This document shows positions 16,157 through 23,056 of a stretch of 33,424 nt of DNA, one piece after another (the first letter of the stretch is position 1; each line of letters opens with the position of its first letter). The translations under genes were made by a program, and so were the position numbers. The notes under the pieces are model-generated. The model saw only the letters and a list, made by a program, of their open reading frames with translations. It was not told the origin of the DNA and ran no database searches. Origin of the DNA: an uncultured Pelagibacteraceae bacterium (GTDB lineage Bacteria; Pseudomonadota; Alphaproteobacteria; Pelagibacterales; Pelagibacteraceae); assembly GCA_902604605.1 (NCBI GenBank), contig CACKZI010000007.1, positions 1 through 33,424 on the forward strand, read 5' to 3'.

Positions 16157-17446
16157 TTACGCTACTAAGAAACTTACAATACTTAACGCAGCAATAACCC
16201 AAATTGCTGGGCTAGTACTGTCGAATTTACCAGTACATAATTTAACAGCTGCATAAGCAACAAAAGCTAAAGCTATTCCATTTGAAATTGAATAAGTAAA
16301 TGGCATAGCGATCATAGCTAGTACAGCAGGACCAGATTCTGCAATGTCATCCCACTCAATATCTGTAATATTTCTTACAAATAAAGTAGCAATATATATT
16401 AAAGCTGCTCCATCAATTTCTTTAGGCAAAGAAGTTGCAAGTGGACTAAAAAATAAACATGCTAAGAATAGTACACCTATAACTAGCGATGTCATTCCTG
16501 TTCTTCCTCCTGCTTTTACACCGGCTGCACTTTCAACATAAGTTGTTACTGTTGAAGTACCTAAAACAGATCCAACAACTGTAGAAGCACTGTCTGACAA
16601 CATTGCTTTATTTATGTCTTTTATTTTTCCATCAGGACCTATTTTGCCCGAAACATTTGCAACACTAGTAAGTGTTCCAGCAGTATCAAAAAAGTCGATA
16701 AAAAATAAAGTGAAGATTACAGTCACCATTGATGCACTCAAAGCAGCTCCTAAATCAAATGTCATTAAGTGTGTCATTGGTGGTGGAGAAGAAACGACTC
16801 CATTAAATTTTCCTAAACCAGTAACCCATGCAATTGCACTAAATACAATTATTCCAATAATTATGTTTCCTTTAATTTTCATTTTTTCCATAACTATCAT
16901 TGAAATAAAAGCACCAGCACCCAAAAGTAAAAGTGGATTAGAAAGATCACCAAGCTGAACAAGAACCACAGGGTTGTCTGTGGTTAATCCCATTATCTGA
17001 AAACCAATAATTGCTAAAAATAATCCTATTCCAGCACCAATTCCTAGTTTCAAACTTTTTGGGATTGAGTTAATAAGCCAAGCTCTCAATGGCGTTAGTG
17101 AAATTATTAAGAAGACTACACCTGCAACCAAAACAGCACCAAGTGCTTCAGCAGGGGTATATTTCATTCCTAAACAAACACCATAAGCGATAAATGCATT
17201 TATCCCCATTCCTGGTGCAAGTCCAACTGGCCAAGTTTTAGCGTAAAATGCAGCTATAAAACAAGCTAGTGCTGCCGCAAGAGCTGTCGCTGTAAAAACA
17301 CCACCAAAATCAAAACCGCCGTCGGAGAGTATGACAGGATTTAAAAACATTATATAAGCCATTGTCAAAAAAGTTGACACTCCAGCAATGACTTCAGTTT
17401 TAAAATCTGTCTTATGTTTTTTGTAGTTAAAGTAATTATCTAACAT
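16157..17446 (-). CDS. NCS2-family purine permease, AzgA type (guanine/hypoxanthine/adenine)
   Basis: This 429-residue protein, with 12-14 predicted membrane segments, imports purine bases with protons. AzgA-subfamily marks include TEVIAGVSTFLTMAYIMFLNP near the start, VGLAPGMGINAFIAYGV near residue 75, SLKLGIGAGIGLFLAIIGF near 131 and FFIDFFDTAGTLTSVA near 245. These place it with PbuG/GhxP/AdeP transporters rather than with the UraA/UapA xanthine-uracil branch. It has an unusually strong ribosome binding site for this window, GGAGG four bases before the ATG. It converges on the purine operon, whose enzymes would process imported guanine or hypoxanthine. Exact substrate is inferred. Confidence 0.92.
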   Translation of the reverse strand: MLDNYFNYKKHKTDFKTEVIAGVSTFLTMAYIMFLNPVILSDGGFDFGGVFTATALAAALACFIAAFYAKTWPVGLAPGMGINAFIAYGVCLGMKYTPAEALGAVLVAGVVFLIISLTPLRAWLINSIPKSLKLGIGAGIGLFLAIIGFQIMGLTTDNPVVLVQLGDLSNPLLLLGAGAFISMIVMEKMKIKGNIIIGIIVFSAIAWVTGLGKFNGVVSSPPPMTHLMTFDLGAALSASMVTVIFTLFFIDFFDTAGTLTSVANVSGKIGPDGKIKDINKAMLSDSASTVVGSVLGTSTVTTYVESAAGVKAGGRTGMTSLVIGVLFLACLFFSPLATSLPKEIDGAALIYIATLFVRNITDIEWDDIAESGPAVLAMIAMPFTYSISNGIALAFVAYAAVKLCTGKFDSTSPAIWVIAALSIVSFLVA

Positions 17447-17592
17447 TAGACCTCCATTTTTAAGTACACTAGATGATTCGAATTAAAAAATCTTTTTGGA
17501 GTTTGTTGAATTTCTTAAATTTGTTACTATTTTAATTAAATTTACAACTCTCAGGTTAATTATTGATCTACATTTTATGATACAATATGTGA
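17447..17592 (-). promoter_or_regulatory. Leader region of the purine permease with strong Shine-Dalgarno and possible stem
   Basis: This 146-base divergent gap contains GGAGG at 17455-17451 on the minus strand, four bases before the permease ATG. Further upstream a 7-bp stem, TAAATTT with AAATTTA (17544-17538 and 17522-17516, loop of 15), is flanked by short complementary GTTG/CAAC and GAG/CTC segments. I do not recognise a known purine riboswitch in it. A weak promoter TTGTAT, 17 bases, TAATTA would place the transcript start just before the stem. The lipoprotein gene on the other side has TACAAT at 17581-17586, very near its ATG. Confidence 0.35.
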
Positions 17593-17895
17593 ATGAATCT
17601 TAAAAATTTTTTAATTATTTTGTCCATTTTTTTTATTTTTTCTGGTTGTCAAACTATTAAAGAAAAATCTAATTCTATTGTTGAAAAAGAAAATAAGAAA
17701 TATGGAAAATTAGTTGGAAAAGGAATGAGTGATTTAAAAATAGAATTAGGAAATCCTACAGAGGATTATATAAATGAGATTGGTAACAAGGTTTTTGTAT
17801 ACAAGACGAAAAAATATGGAATTCCTTGTGAAAGAAAATTTGAAATAAATCAAAATAATATTGTTGAAAGCTTTACTTCAATTGGATGCATATAA
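17593..17895 (+). CDS. Small BamE/OmlA-like lipoprotein
   Basis: This 100-residue protein has a lipoprotein signal ending in FSGC (Cys19). The mature part contains YGKLVGKGMSDLKIELGNPTED, the pattern of SmpA/OmlA/BamE-type domains, in which a helix ends in a glycine-proline turn, followed by VFVYKTKKYGIPCERKFEI. Two further cysteines (Cys79 and Cys99) could form a disulfide in the periplasm. It looks like a free-standing small lipoprotein rather than canonical BamE, so a role in outer-membrane assembly is only possible. It has its own short promoter gap and no same-strand partner. Confidence 0.65.
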   Translation: MNLKNFLIILSIFFIFSGCQTIKEKSNSIVEKENKKYGKLVGKGMSDLKIELGNPTEDYINEIGNKVFVYKTKKYGIPCERKFEINQNNIVESFTSIGCI

Positions 17896-17980
17896 ATAAA
17901 GACCAATTTGAACTAATTGAACAAAATTTCTATTAAATACTTAATTAATATCCTTTATTCTTAATGCAACATTACCAAAA

Positions 17981-18021
17981 AAATAAATTATTTTAAACTT
18001 GTGGGGAGAAATCCCCACAAG
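17981..18021 (-). terminator. Terminator of the hsp20 gene
   Basis: A perfect 10-bp stem, CTTGTGGGGA with TCCCCACAAG (17998-18007 and 18012-18021) and a four-base loop, lies 12 bases after the hsp20 stop. On the minus strand it is followed by TTTAAAATAATTTATTT. It is one of only two strong GC-rich hairpins in this AT-rich window. It may also stop read-through from the lipoprotein gene on the plus strand, where the following sequence is less T-rich. Confidence 0.87.
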
Positions 18022-18033
18022 CAAGGTTTGTAC

Positions 18034-18480
18034 TTATTTAATTTCGATAAGCTTTTTCTTTTTATATTCTGGCACAATTCTTTCACAGGCAATTGTTAAA
18101 AGACCATCTTTAAGTTCTGCACCACCTACTTTTACATCATCTGCAATTGTAAATGATCTAGAAAATTGTCTTTGGGAAATTCCTTTATGAATTATTTCGC
18201 CATTTTCATTTTTATCTTCAGATTTATTAACTTGTTTTGTTTTTACAGTTAATAAATTATCTTCAAACTCAACCTCAACATCCTTTTTGTTAAAACCAGC
18301 AAGTGCAACCTCTATGGAGTAATTGTCTTTTCCAGTTTTTCTTATGTTATATGGCGGATAATTTGACTGCATAGTCAAATGTCCATTTCCTAACATACTC
18401 TCAAATTGGTCAAACATATCGTCAAAACCGATTGAAAAAGGTCTTAGAGAGTTAAATATAGATAGATCCTTACTTGTCAT
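18034..18480 (-). CDS. Small heat-shock protein, Hsp20/IbpA family
   Basis: This 148-residue ATP-independent chaperone binds unfolding proteins in the cytosol. The alpha-crystallin domain runs from about residue 40 to 138, with YSIEVALAGFNKKDVEVEF, NLLTVKTKQ and ELKDGLLTIACER, and the tail KKLIEIK provides the I-x-I-type oligomerisation motif. The start is set at the ATG at 18480-18478 (MTSKDLSIF) because GGAGG lies five bases before it; a longer frame from a TTG at 18501 would place the ribosome binding site inside the gene. The N-terminus (RPFSIGFDDMFDQFE) is typical of alphaproteobacterial IbpA/HspH proteins. Upstream lie a sigma-32-type promoter and a structured leader, and downstream a strong terminator, so it is a monocistronic heat-shock gene. 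Confidence 0.93.
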   Translation of the reverse strand: MTSKDLSIFNSLRPFSIGFDDMFDQFESMLGNGHLTMQSNYPPYNIRKTGKDNYSIEVALAGFNKKDVEVEFEDNLLTVKTKQVNKSEDKNENGEIIHKGISQRQFSRSFTIADDVKVGGAELKDGLLTIACERIVPEYKKKKLIEIK

Positions 18481-18535
18481 AGTATCCTCCTTTGTTAGCA
18501 AGGTTATTTTATGTAAGCCCCATTAGGCGACTTAC
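18481..18535 (-). promoter_or_regulatory. Hsp20 5' leader, candidate ROSE-like RNA thermometer
   Basis: The predicted leader of about 55 bases can form two hairpins. The first, GTAAGTC with GGCTTAC (18535-18529 and 18519-18513), has two further C-G pairs after a bulged G and a TAAT loop. The second pairs CUUGCU (18502-18497) with AGGAGG (18491-18486), burying the ribosome binding site. A G opposite G sits inside the pairing, and UUGCU matches the U(U/C)GCU motif that pairs with the Shine-Dalgarno in ROSE thermometers of rhizobial small heat-shock genes. The pairing is read from sequence; temperature control is inference. Confidence 0.5.
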
Positions 18536-18541
18536 TAATTG

Positions 18542-18570
18542 TATATGGGAATTAATTTTATATTTTCAAG
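18542..18570 (-). promoter_or_regulatory. Sigma-32 (RpoH) heat-shock promoter of hsp20
   Basis: On the minus strand CTTGAAA (18570-18564), a 14-base spacer and CCCATATA (18549-18542) closely match the RpoH consensus of CTTGAAA and CCCATnT. Transcription would start near 18535, about 55 bases before the hsp20 ATG. The -35 element contains the TGA stop codon of the upstream peptidase gene. Confidence 0.87.
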
Positions 18571-20644
18571 AAATTTTATTTGAAATTTTTAAAGCAAATG
18601 CATAATCAACAGCAATTTCCTCTATAGCCCCATCTCTTCCAGATTTACCTCCATGACCGGCATTCATTTCAGTTTTTAATAATAATAAATTATTGTCAGT
18701 TTTATAATCTCTTAATTTTGCAGTAAATTTTGCTGGTTCATCAAACAAAACTCTATTATCACTTAAACTAGTTGTAATTAATATGTGAGGATAATCCATT
18801 TTTTTTATATTGTTATAGGGCGCGTAGGAATAAATATAATCAAAATGTTCTTTATTATCTTTAGCGTTTCCAAATTCATCAAATTCTCCAACAGTCAATG
18901 GCAAAGAATGATCTAAATTTGTAGTAAGGGAGTCTACAAAGGGAACAGCCATTATTATTCCTAAAAATAATTCAGGTGATTGATTTATTACTGCACCCAT
19001 AAGCAATCCACCCGCAGAACCACCCATTCCAATTATTTTTCCTGTTGAGGTATAATTTTTTTTAATTAAATATTTGGCAACAGCAATATAGTCTTCAAAA
19101 GTATTTTTTTTGTTTAGAAGTTTTCCTTCTTTCCACCACTTCATTCCTCTCTCCATTCCACCTCTGATATGGGCAGTAACCCAAATAATATCTCTATCAA
19201 TTAAACTTAATCTTGTTGATGAAAATGTTGGAGACATGGAACTACCATAAGAACCATATCCATATAATAGTAAATTTGAGGATCCATCGATTTTAGTTTT
19301 TTTATGTCTTGTTATTGTTATTGGAACCATTCTCCCATCATGAGAAGGACATTCTAATCTTTCAACAATATAATCATCAGGGTTGTGACCTGAGGGAATT
19401 TCTTGTTCTTTTACTAACTTTTTGTCTTTAGTCTTCAAATTATATAAGTAAGCCTTCCCAGGTGTTTTGGGAGATGAATAAGATAAATAAACTAAATCTG
19501 TATTTTTGTCTTTTTGAGTAGCAGATATTCCAGGAACTATAACTTTTTCATCAGTAAAAATTAATTCTTCTTCCTTATTTTTTTTTAGATCTTTTACAAA
19601 TAATTTTGACAAGGCATTAGAAGTTTCAGATCTAATTATCCAACCATTCAAAAATGATAATCCACCAACTAAAACTTCATTTTTTGCAGGAATATATTCT
19701 TCCCAATTTTGATTTGATAAATCTTTACATCTGTCAATCTTAAAGTCTTCGGCATTTTCATTTGTATGATTATAAAAATGTCCATCCCAAGAATTTACTG
19801 AGTAAATAATTCCTCTTTTTCTTTCTTTAATTAATTTAGGTTTTGGATTTTCTTCATTCGCTACAAAATAATATTGTTCTGATGTGTTATGATCTGATGA
19901 AGAAATAAAAAAATATTTATCATCTGCACTTAAACCAATACCTACAGTGAATGCTTCACTTTTTTCTTCAAATATTAATTCATCATCTTTAACTGAGGTT
20001 CCTAATTTGTGTCTATAAATTGTTCTAGGTCTGTGAAATTTATCTAGTTTTGAGTAAAAAAAATATTTATCATCTAAACTAAAAGTTATTCCTCCACTAG
20101 TTTCTTCTATTTTTTCAGTAATTAATTTTTCTGAAGAAATATCTCTAATGTATATTGTAAAATATTCAGAACCTTTTAAATCAAGTGAGTAACCTAAGTA
20201 TTTATCGTTGTTACTCACCTCTAAATCGCCAATACCAAAATATTCTGTTTTTAATTTTTCTTTCTCTTTATCTCCATTCCAAATTTCCTCTATGTTATTT
20301 GAACCAATTTTTTTTCTAAGTTTTATAGAATAATTCCCCTCAACAGTAGTTTTAGTCCAGTACTCATATTGTTTGTCTTTAAATGGTAAAGACTCATCAT
20401 CAAGTTTAATTCTACCCTTAATTTCATTAAATAATTTTTTTTGACATTCTTTCGTATCTTTTAAATTATATTCTGTATAATTATTTTCTTCTTCAAGATA
20501 TTTTCTAACGTCTGGTAATAATTTAGAACTATCCCTAAGGACTTCTAAAATATTATTTTGATGCACCCAACTATAATTGTCTTCCCAGGTTACATTGTGA
20601 CAAGATTTTAGCTCTGGTTTTTTTCTAAGTTGTGGTATTTTCAT
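18566..20644 (-). CDS. ptrB: Oligopeptidase B (prolyl oligopeptidase family, S9A)
   Basis: This 692-residue serine peptidase cleaves short peptides, in this family usually after Arg or Lys. It has an N-terminal seven-bladed propeller (about 70-400) and a C-terminal alpha/beta-hydrolase domain. The catalytic triad can be placed: Ser543 in GMGGSAGGLLMG, Asp629 in TTSLSDNRVLF and His664 in MNAGHGGKSGR. The segment YGYGSYGSSMSPTFSSTRLSLIDR and AHIRGGMERGMKWWKEGKL are typical of oligopeptidase B rather than prolyl oligopeptidase. There is no signal peptide, so it is cytosolic and probably degrades peptides for amino acids. Its start lies only 14 bases from the divergent J-protein gene. Confidence 0.9.
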   Translation of the reverse strand: MKIPQLRKKPELKSCHNVTWEDNYSWVHQNNILEVLRDSSKLLPDVRKYLEEENNYTEYNLKDTKECQKKLFNEIKGRIKLDDESLPFKDKQYEYWTKTTVEGNYSIKLRKKIGSNNIEEIWNGDKEKEKLKTEYFGIGDLEVSNNDKYLGYSLDLKGSEYFTIYIRDISSEKLITEKIEETSGGITFSLDDKYFFYSKLDKFHRPRTIYRHKLGTSVKDDELIFEEKSEAFTVGIGLSADDKYFFISSSDHNTSEQYYFVANEENPKPKLIKERKRGIIYSVNSWDGHFYNHTNENAEDFKIDRCKDLSNQNWEEYIPAKNEVLVGGLSFLNGWIIRSETSNALSKLFVKDLKKNKEEELIFTDEKVIVPGISATQKDKNTDLVYLSYSSPKTPGKAYLYNLKTKDKKLVKEQEIPSGHNPDDYIVERLECPSHDGRMVPITITRHKKTKIDGSSNLLLYGYGSYGSSMSPTFSSTRLSLIDRDIIWVTAHIRGGMERGMKWWKEGKLLNKKNTFEDYIAVAKYLIKKNYTSTGKIIGMGGSAGGLLMGAVINQSPELFLGIIMAVPFVDSLTTNLDHSLPLTVGEFDEFGNAKDNKEHFDYIYSYAPYNNIKKMDYPHILITTSLSDNRVLFDEPAKFTAKLRDYKTDNNLLLLKTEMNAGHGGKSGRDGAIEEIAVDYAFALKISNKIS

Positions 20645-20658
20645 TTTGATACAAATAT

Positions 20659-21162
20659 ATGAATATAATAATTTATACAGTAGTAATATTAGTAATTTTT
20701 TATTTGCTCTTGAGATTTATAACCAATGTTTCATCAAAAAAATTGTCAAAAGGCTTAAGATTTTTAATTATATTTGGATTAATAATTCTAGCTATACTAT
20801 TTGCAGTAGCTGGAAGATTTCTACTAACATTGCCTCTTACATTAGCAAGCCTCGCTTTACTAAAATTAAAAGGATTATCGATTTTTCAATTGATTTCACT
20901 TTATAGATTAATACAAACGTTAAGGAAGTCAGGTAGATTTTCTTTTAATCAAACTAATTTAAATAATCAATCTACAATATCTGTTTCAGAAGCTTATAAA
21001 ATTTTGAATTTAGATATGAATAAAAAAAATACCAAAGATGATGTAAATAAAGCTTATATTAAAATCCAAAAAAAAATTCATCCAGATATTTCCCCAGAAA
21101 CTTCCAGACTTTCTTCGATTGTTAATGAAGCGAAAGATATAGTTCTTAATGATATTTCTTAA
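20659..21162 (+). CDS. Membrane-anchored J-domain protein, TimB/Tim14-like
   Basis: This 167-residue protein has N-terminal hydrophobic helices (about 3-20, 34-50 and 54-68) and a C-terminal J domain (about 107-167). The domain begins SVSEAYKILNLDMN and contains the essential HPD motif at 141-143, followed by SSIVNEAKDIVL. This order, membrane segment first and a short J domain last, matches mitochondrial Tim14/Pam18 and its alphaproteobacterial relative TimB, not DnaJ or DjlA. It should stimulate DnaK at the inner membrane; the client is unknown. The gene is divergent from ptrB (14-base gap), and its stop is shared with the convergent GT9 gene through TTAA. Confidence 0.8.
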   Translation: MNIIIYTVVILVIFYLLLRFITNVSSKKLSKGLRFLIIFGLIILAILFAVAGRFLLTLPLTLASLALLKLKGLSIFQLISLYRLIQTLRKSGRFSFNQTNLNNQSTISVSEAYKILNLDMNKKNTKDDVNKAYIKIQKKIHPDISPETSRLSSIVNEAKDIVLNDIS

Positions 21163-22121
21163 TTTAAAATTTCAATAAATTTATTGAATATTTTTTGAGG
21201 GTTAATTTTATCTTTCCCCAAAGTATTATGACCAACTGTTTCTTCTCCATCTGGTATTATAGGATACATTTTTGAACTGTAGTTCCCATATATTAAAGGA
21301 GTGTCAGCCATTAAGGTAATTGTTTTTACTCCTAAAGCAGCAGACAAATGACTAAAGCTTGAGTCATTGCAAATCGATAAATCACAAGATTTGATGATTG
21401 GCAAAATTTCTTTAATTGTAAACTTATCTAAGGGAGTACAAAAATTTTTAAATTTGGAATTTAGTATTTCATTTAATATTATTTGTTCTTCACTATTTTT
21501 TCCTGTTGCAAGAAAGAAATTACATTTTTTAATTTCTAAAATTTTTTCAATAACTTCAAAAAATGTCTTTGAAGGAATTCTTTTTGTTGGTCCAGAACCC
21601 CCAATACCCAAAAGTATGTTTAATTCATTATCCTTTATTCTAAATTTTTTACTTGTTTCAATTACAGATTTTTCATTGATTTGAATAATAGGATCTTCAT
21701 TTATTTCTAAGTCTAATTTATCTTTAAAGAATTTTTTTGGTGTATTAGTAATGTGCTGTTCATTTTTCGTAAATAATGGATATTGGTAAATTTCAGGAAT
21801 GTTTAAAAATCGCGCAATTAAATTAAATCTTAGCGAGGAATTGAATATAAAAATTTTATCAAAATTATATTTTTTTAAATCTTTGATTAACTTTAAACTT
21901 CCATAAAAGCCACTATGTCTATCATTATTTTCACCATCCCTCTCTAAAATTAGAATCTCATCTATATAATTTGTTTCAAATAAATATTCGTTTGCTTTTG
22001 AACTATTTTTAACAAGTAAACTAATAGGTGAATTAAATTTTTTGGATAAAGCCTTTATATAAGGCAGAAAAATTACAGTATCACCAATACCCATTCTATT
22101 TTGAATTGCTAATATTTTCAT
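21159..22121 (-). CDS. Glycosyltransferase family 9 (heptosyltransferase-like)
   Basis: This 320-residue GT-B protein resembles ADP-heptose:LPS heptosyltransferases. The start MKILAIQNRMGIGDTVIFLP carries the GxGD motif of the acceptor domain. The nucleotide-sugar half contains GIGGSGPTKRIPSKTFFEVI near 172-191 and CNDSSFSHLSAALGVKTITLMADTP near 254-278, the standard GT9 donor-site signatures. It would add a sugar to lipopolysaccharide core or another surface glycan on the cytosolic face of the inner membrane. The specific heptose is not proven by sequence. It is a single gene divergent from the DapA-like gene by 49 bases. Confidence 0.88.
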   Translation of the reverse strand: MKILAIQNRMGIGDTVIFLPYIKALSKKFNSPISLLVKNSSKANEYLFETNYIDEILILERDGENNDRHSGFYGSLKLIKDLKKYNFDKIFIFNSSLRFNLIARFLNIPEIYQYPLFTKNEQHITNTPKKFFKDKLDLEINEDPIIQINEKSVIETSKKFRIKDNELNILLGIGGSGPTKRIPSKTFFEVIEKILEIKKCNFFLATGKNSEEQIILNEILNSKFKNFCTPLDKFTIKEILPIIKSCDLSICNDSSFSHLSAALGVKTITLMADTPLIYGNYSSKMYPIIPDGEETVGHNTLGKDKINPQKIFNKFIEILN

Positions 22122-22170
22122 ATGGTATTTATAAACTTTACTAAGTATATTTTTTATATAAATTTTTATT

Positions 22171-23055
22171 ATGACGAAAATAAGTGGTATTTTTGCAGCT
22201 ACAATGTCAGTTTTGAATCCTGATTTGAGTCTAAATATAAAAAATACAATAGAACATGCTGAAAATTTAATAGAAGAGGGCTGTCATGGAACTGCAATTT
22301 TTGGCAGTACGGGCCAGTCTCAATTAATACCAATTTCAGAAAAAATTGAATTATTGAATGAGTTATCAAAAAGCAAATATAAAAATAAACATTTAATTGG
22401 CACAGGTTTAAACTCACTAGGTGAAACAATTAATTTTATGAAAATAGCCTCATCGTTGGGTTTTAATAAATTTTTAATCATGCCCCCAGCGTATTATAAA
22501 TATGAGGACTCTGAAGTAGTGGAATTTTACACTAGAATTATAAAATCTGTTCCTGATTGTAAAATTATTCTTTATAATTTTGAAAAATTAAGTGGATATA
22601 AGTTTAGTATAGAGTGCATCAAAGAGCTTGTAAAAAAATTTCCAGATCAAATCAAAGGTGTGAAAGATAGTACTTATAACTTATATGAAAAATTAGATTT
22701 AGAAAATTTTTCAGTTTTTCCTGGATCAGAACTAAAATTACTAAAAGGTTTAGAGCTAGGATGTTCTGGTATAATTACAGCTACTTGCAATGTTACAGCT
22801 CAATTGTCTAGAAAGGTTTATGATGATTTTTTTTCAGGTACAGAACAATCCTATAATCAAAAATTATGTGATGTGAGAAAAGTTTTTGATAAATTTAATT
22901 TAATTTCTGGATTACATTCTTTTTGTTCGCAAAAAAATAAAATTTACAAAAATATTTTACCACCATTAAGACTTCTAAAAGAATCAGAGGAGAAAGAATT
23001 GATGGAAGATTTAAAAAGTTTAAATTTTACAATAAAACCATCAAAGGCAGCTTAA
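22171..23055 (+). CDS. DapA/NanA-superfamily aldolase of unknown substrate
   Basis: This 294-residue TIM-barrel protein belongs to the class I aldolase superfamily of dihydrodipicolinate synthase and N-acetylneuraminate lyase. The Schiff-base lysine is Lys165 in GVKDST and the catalytic tyrosine is Tyr135 in ILYNF. The GTTGE-type loop reads FGSTGQS. The Arg that follows Tyr in true DapA (YNxPxRT) is missing: the stretch reads YNFEKLSG. That argues against lysine biosynthesis and for cleavage or condensation of another 2-oxo acid. It is 1 base upstream of the cfa gene, so the two are probably one transcript; the metabolic reason is unclear. Confidence 0.82.
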   Translation: MTKISGIFAATMSVLNPDLSLNIKNTIEHAENLIEEGCHGTAIFGSTGQSQLIPISEKIELLNELSKSKYKNKHLIGTGLNSLGETINFMKIASSLGFNKFLIMPPAYYKYEDSEVVEFYTRIIKSVPDCKIILYNFEKLSGYKFSIECIKELVKKFPDQIKGVKDSTYNLYEKLDLENFSVFPGSELKLLKGLELGCSGIITATCNVTAQLSRKVYDDFFSGTEQSYNQKLCDVRKVFDKFNLISGLHSFCSQKNKIYKNILPPLRLLKESEEKELMEDLKSLNFTIKPSKAA

Positions 23056-23056
23056 T

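Noticed and set aside
16344..16958. Two plus-strand open frames of 65 and 114 codons inside the purine permease
   Set aside because: They lie wholly opposite a strongly conserved transporter gene; their Pro/Ser-rich translations are typical antisense artefacts.
17545..17558. ACCTGAGAG on the minus strand, resembling a piece of the TPP riboswitch
   Set aside because: The rest of the TPP consensus, including the second conserved arm, is absent; the match is too short to mean anything.
18481..18501. Longer hsp20 start at a TTG (18501)
   Set aside because: It would place the GGAGG ribosome binding site inside the coding region; the ATG at 18480 is correctly spaced from it.
20646..20906. Overlapping 86-codon frame in another frame of the J-protein gene
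   Set aside because: It lacks any domain, while the alternative frame has membrane helices and an intact HPD J domain.
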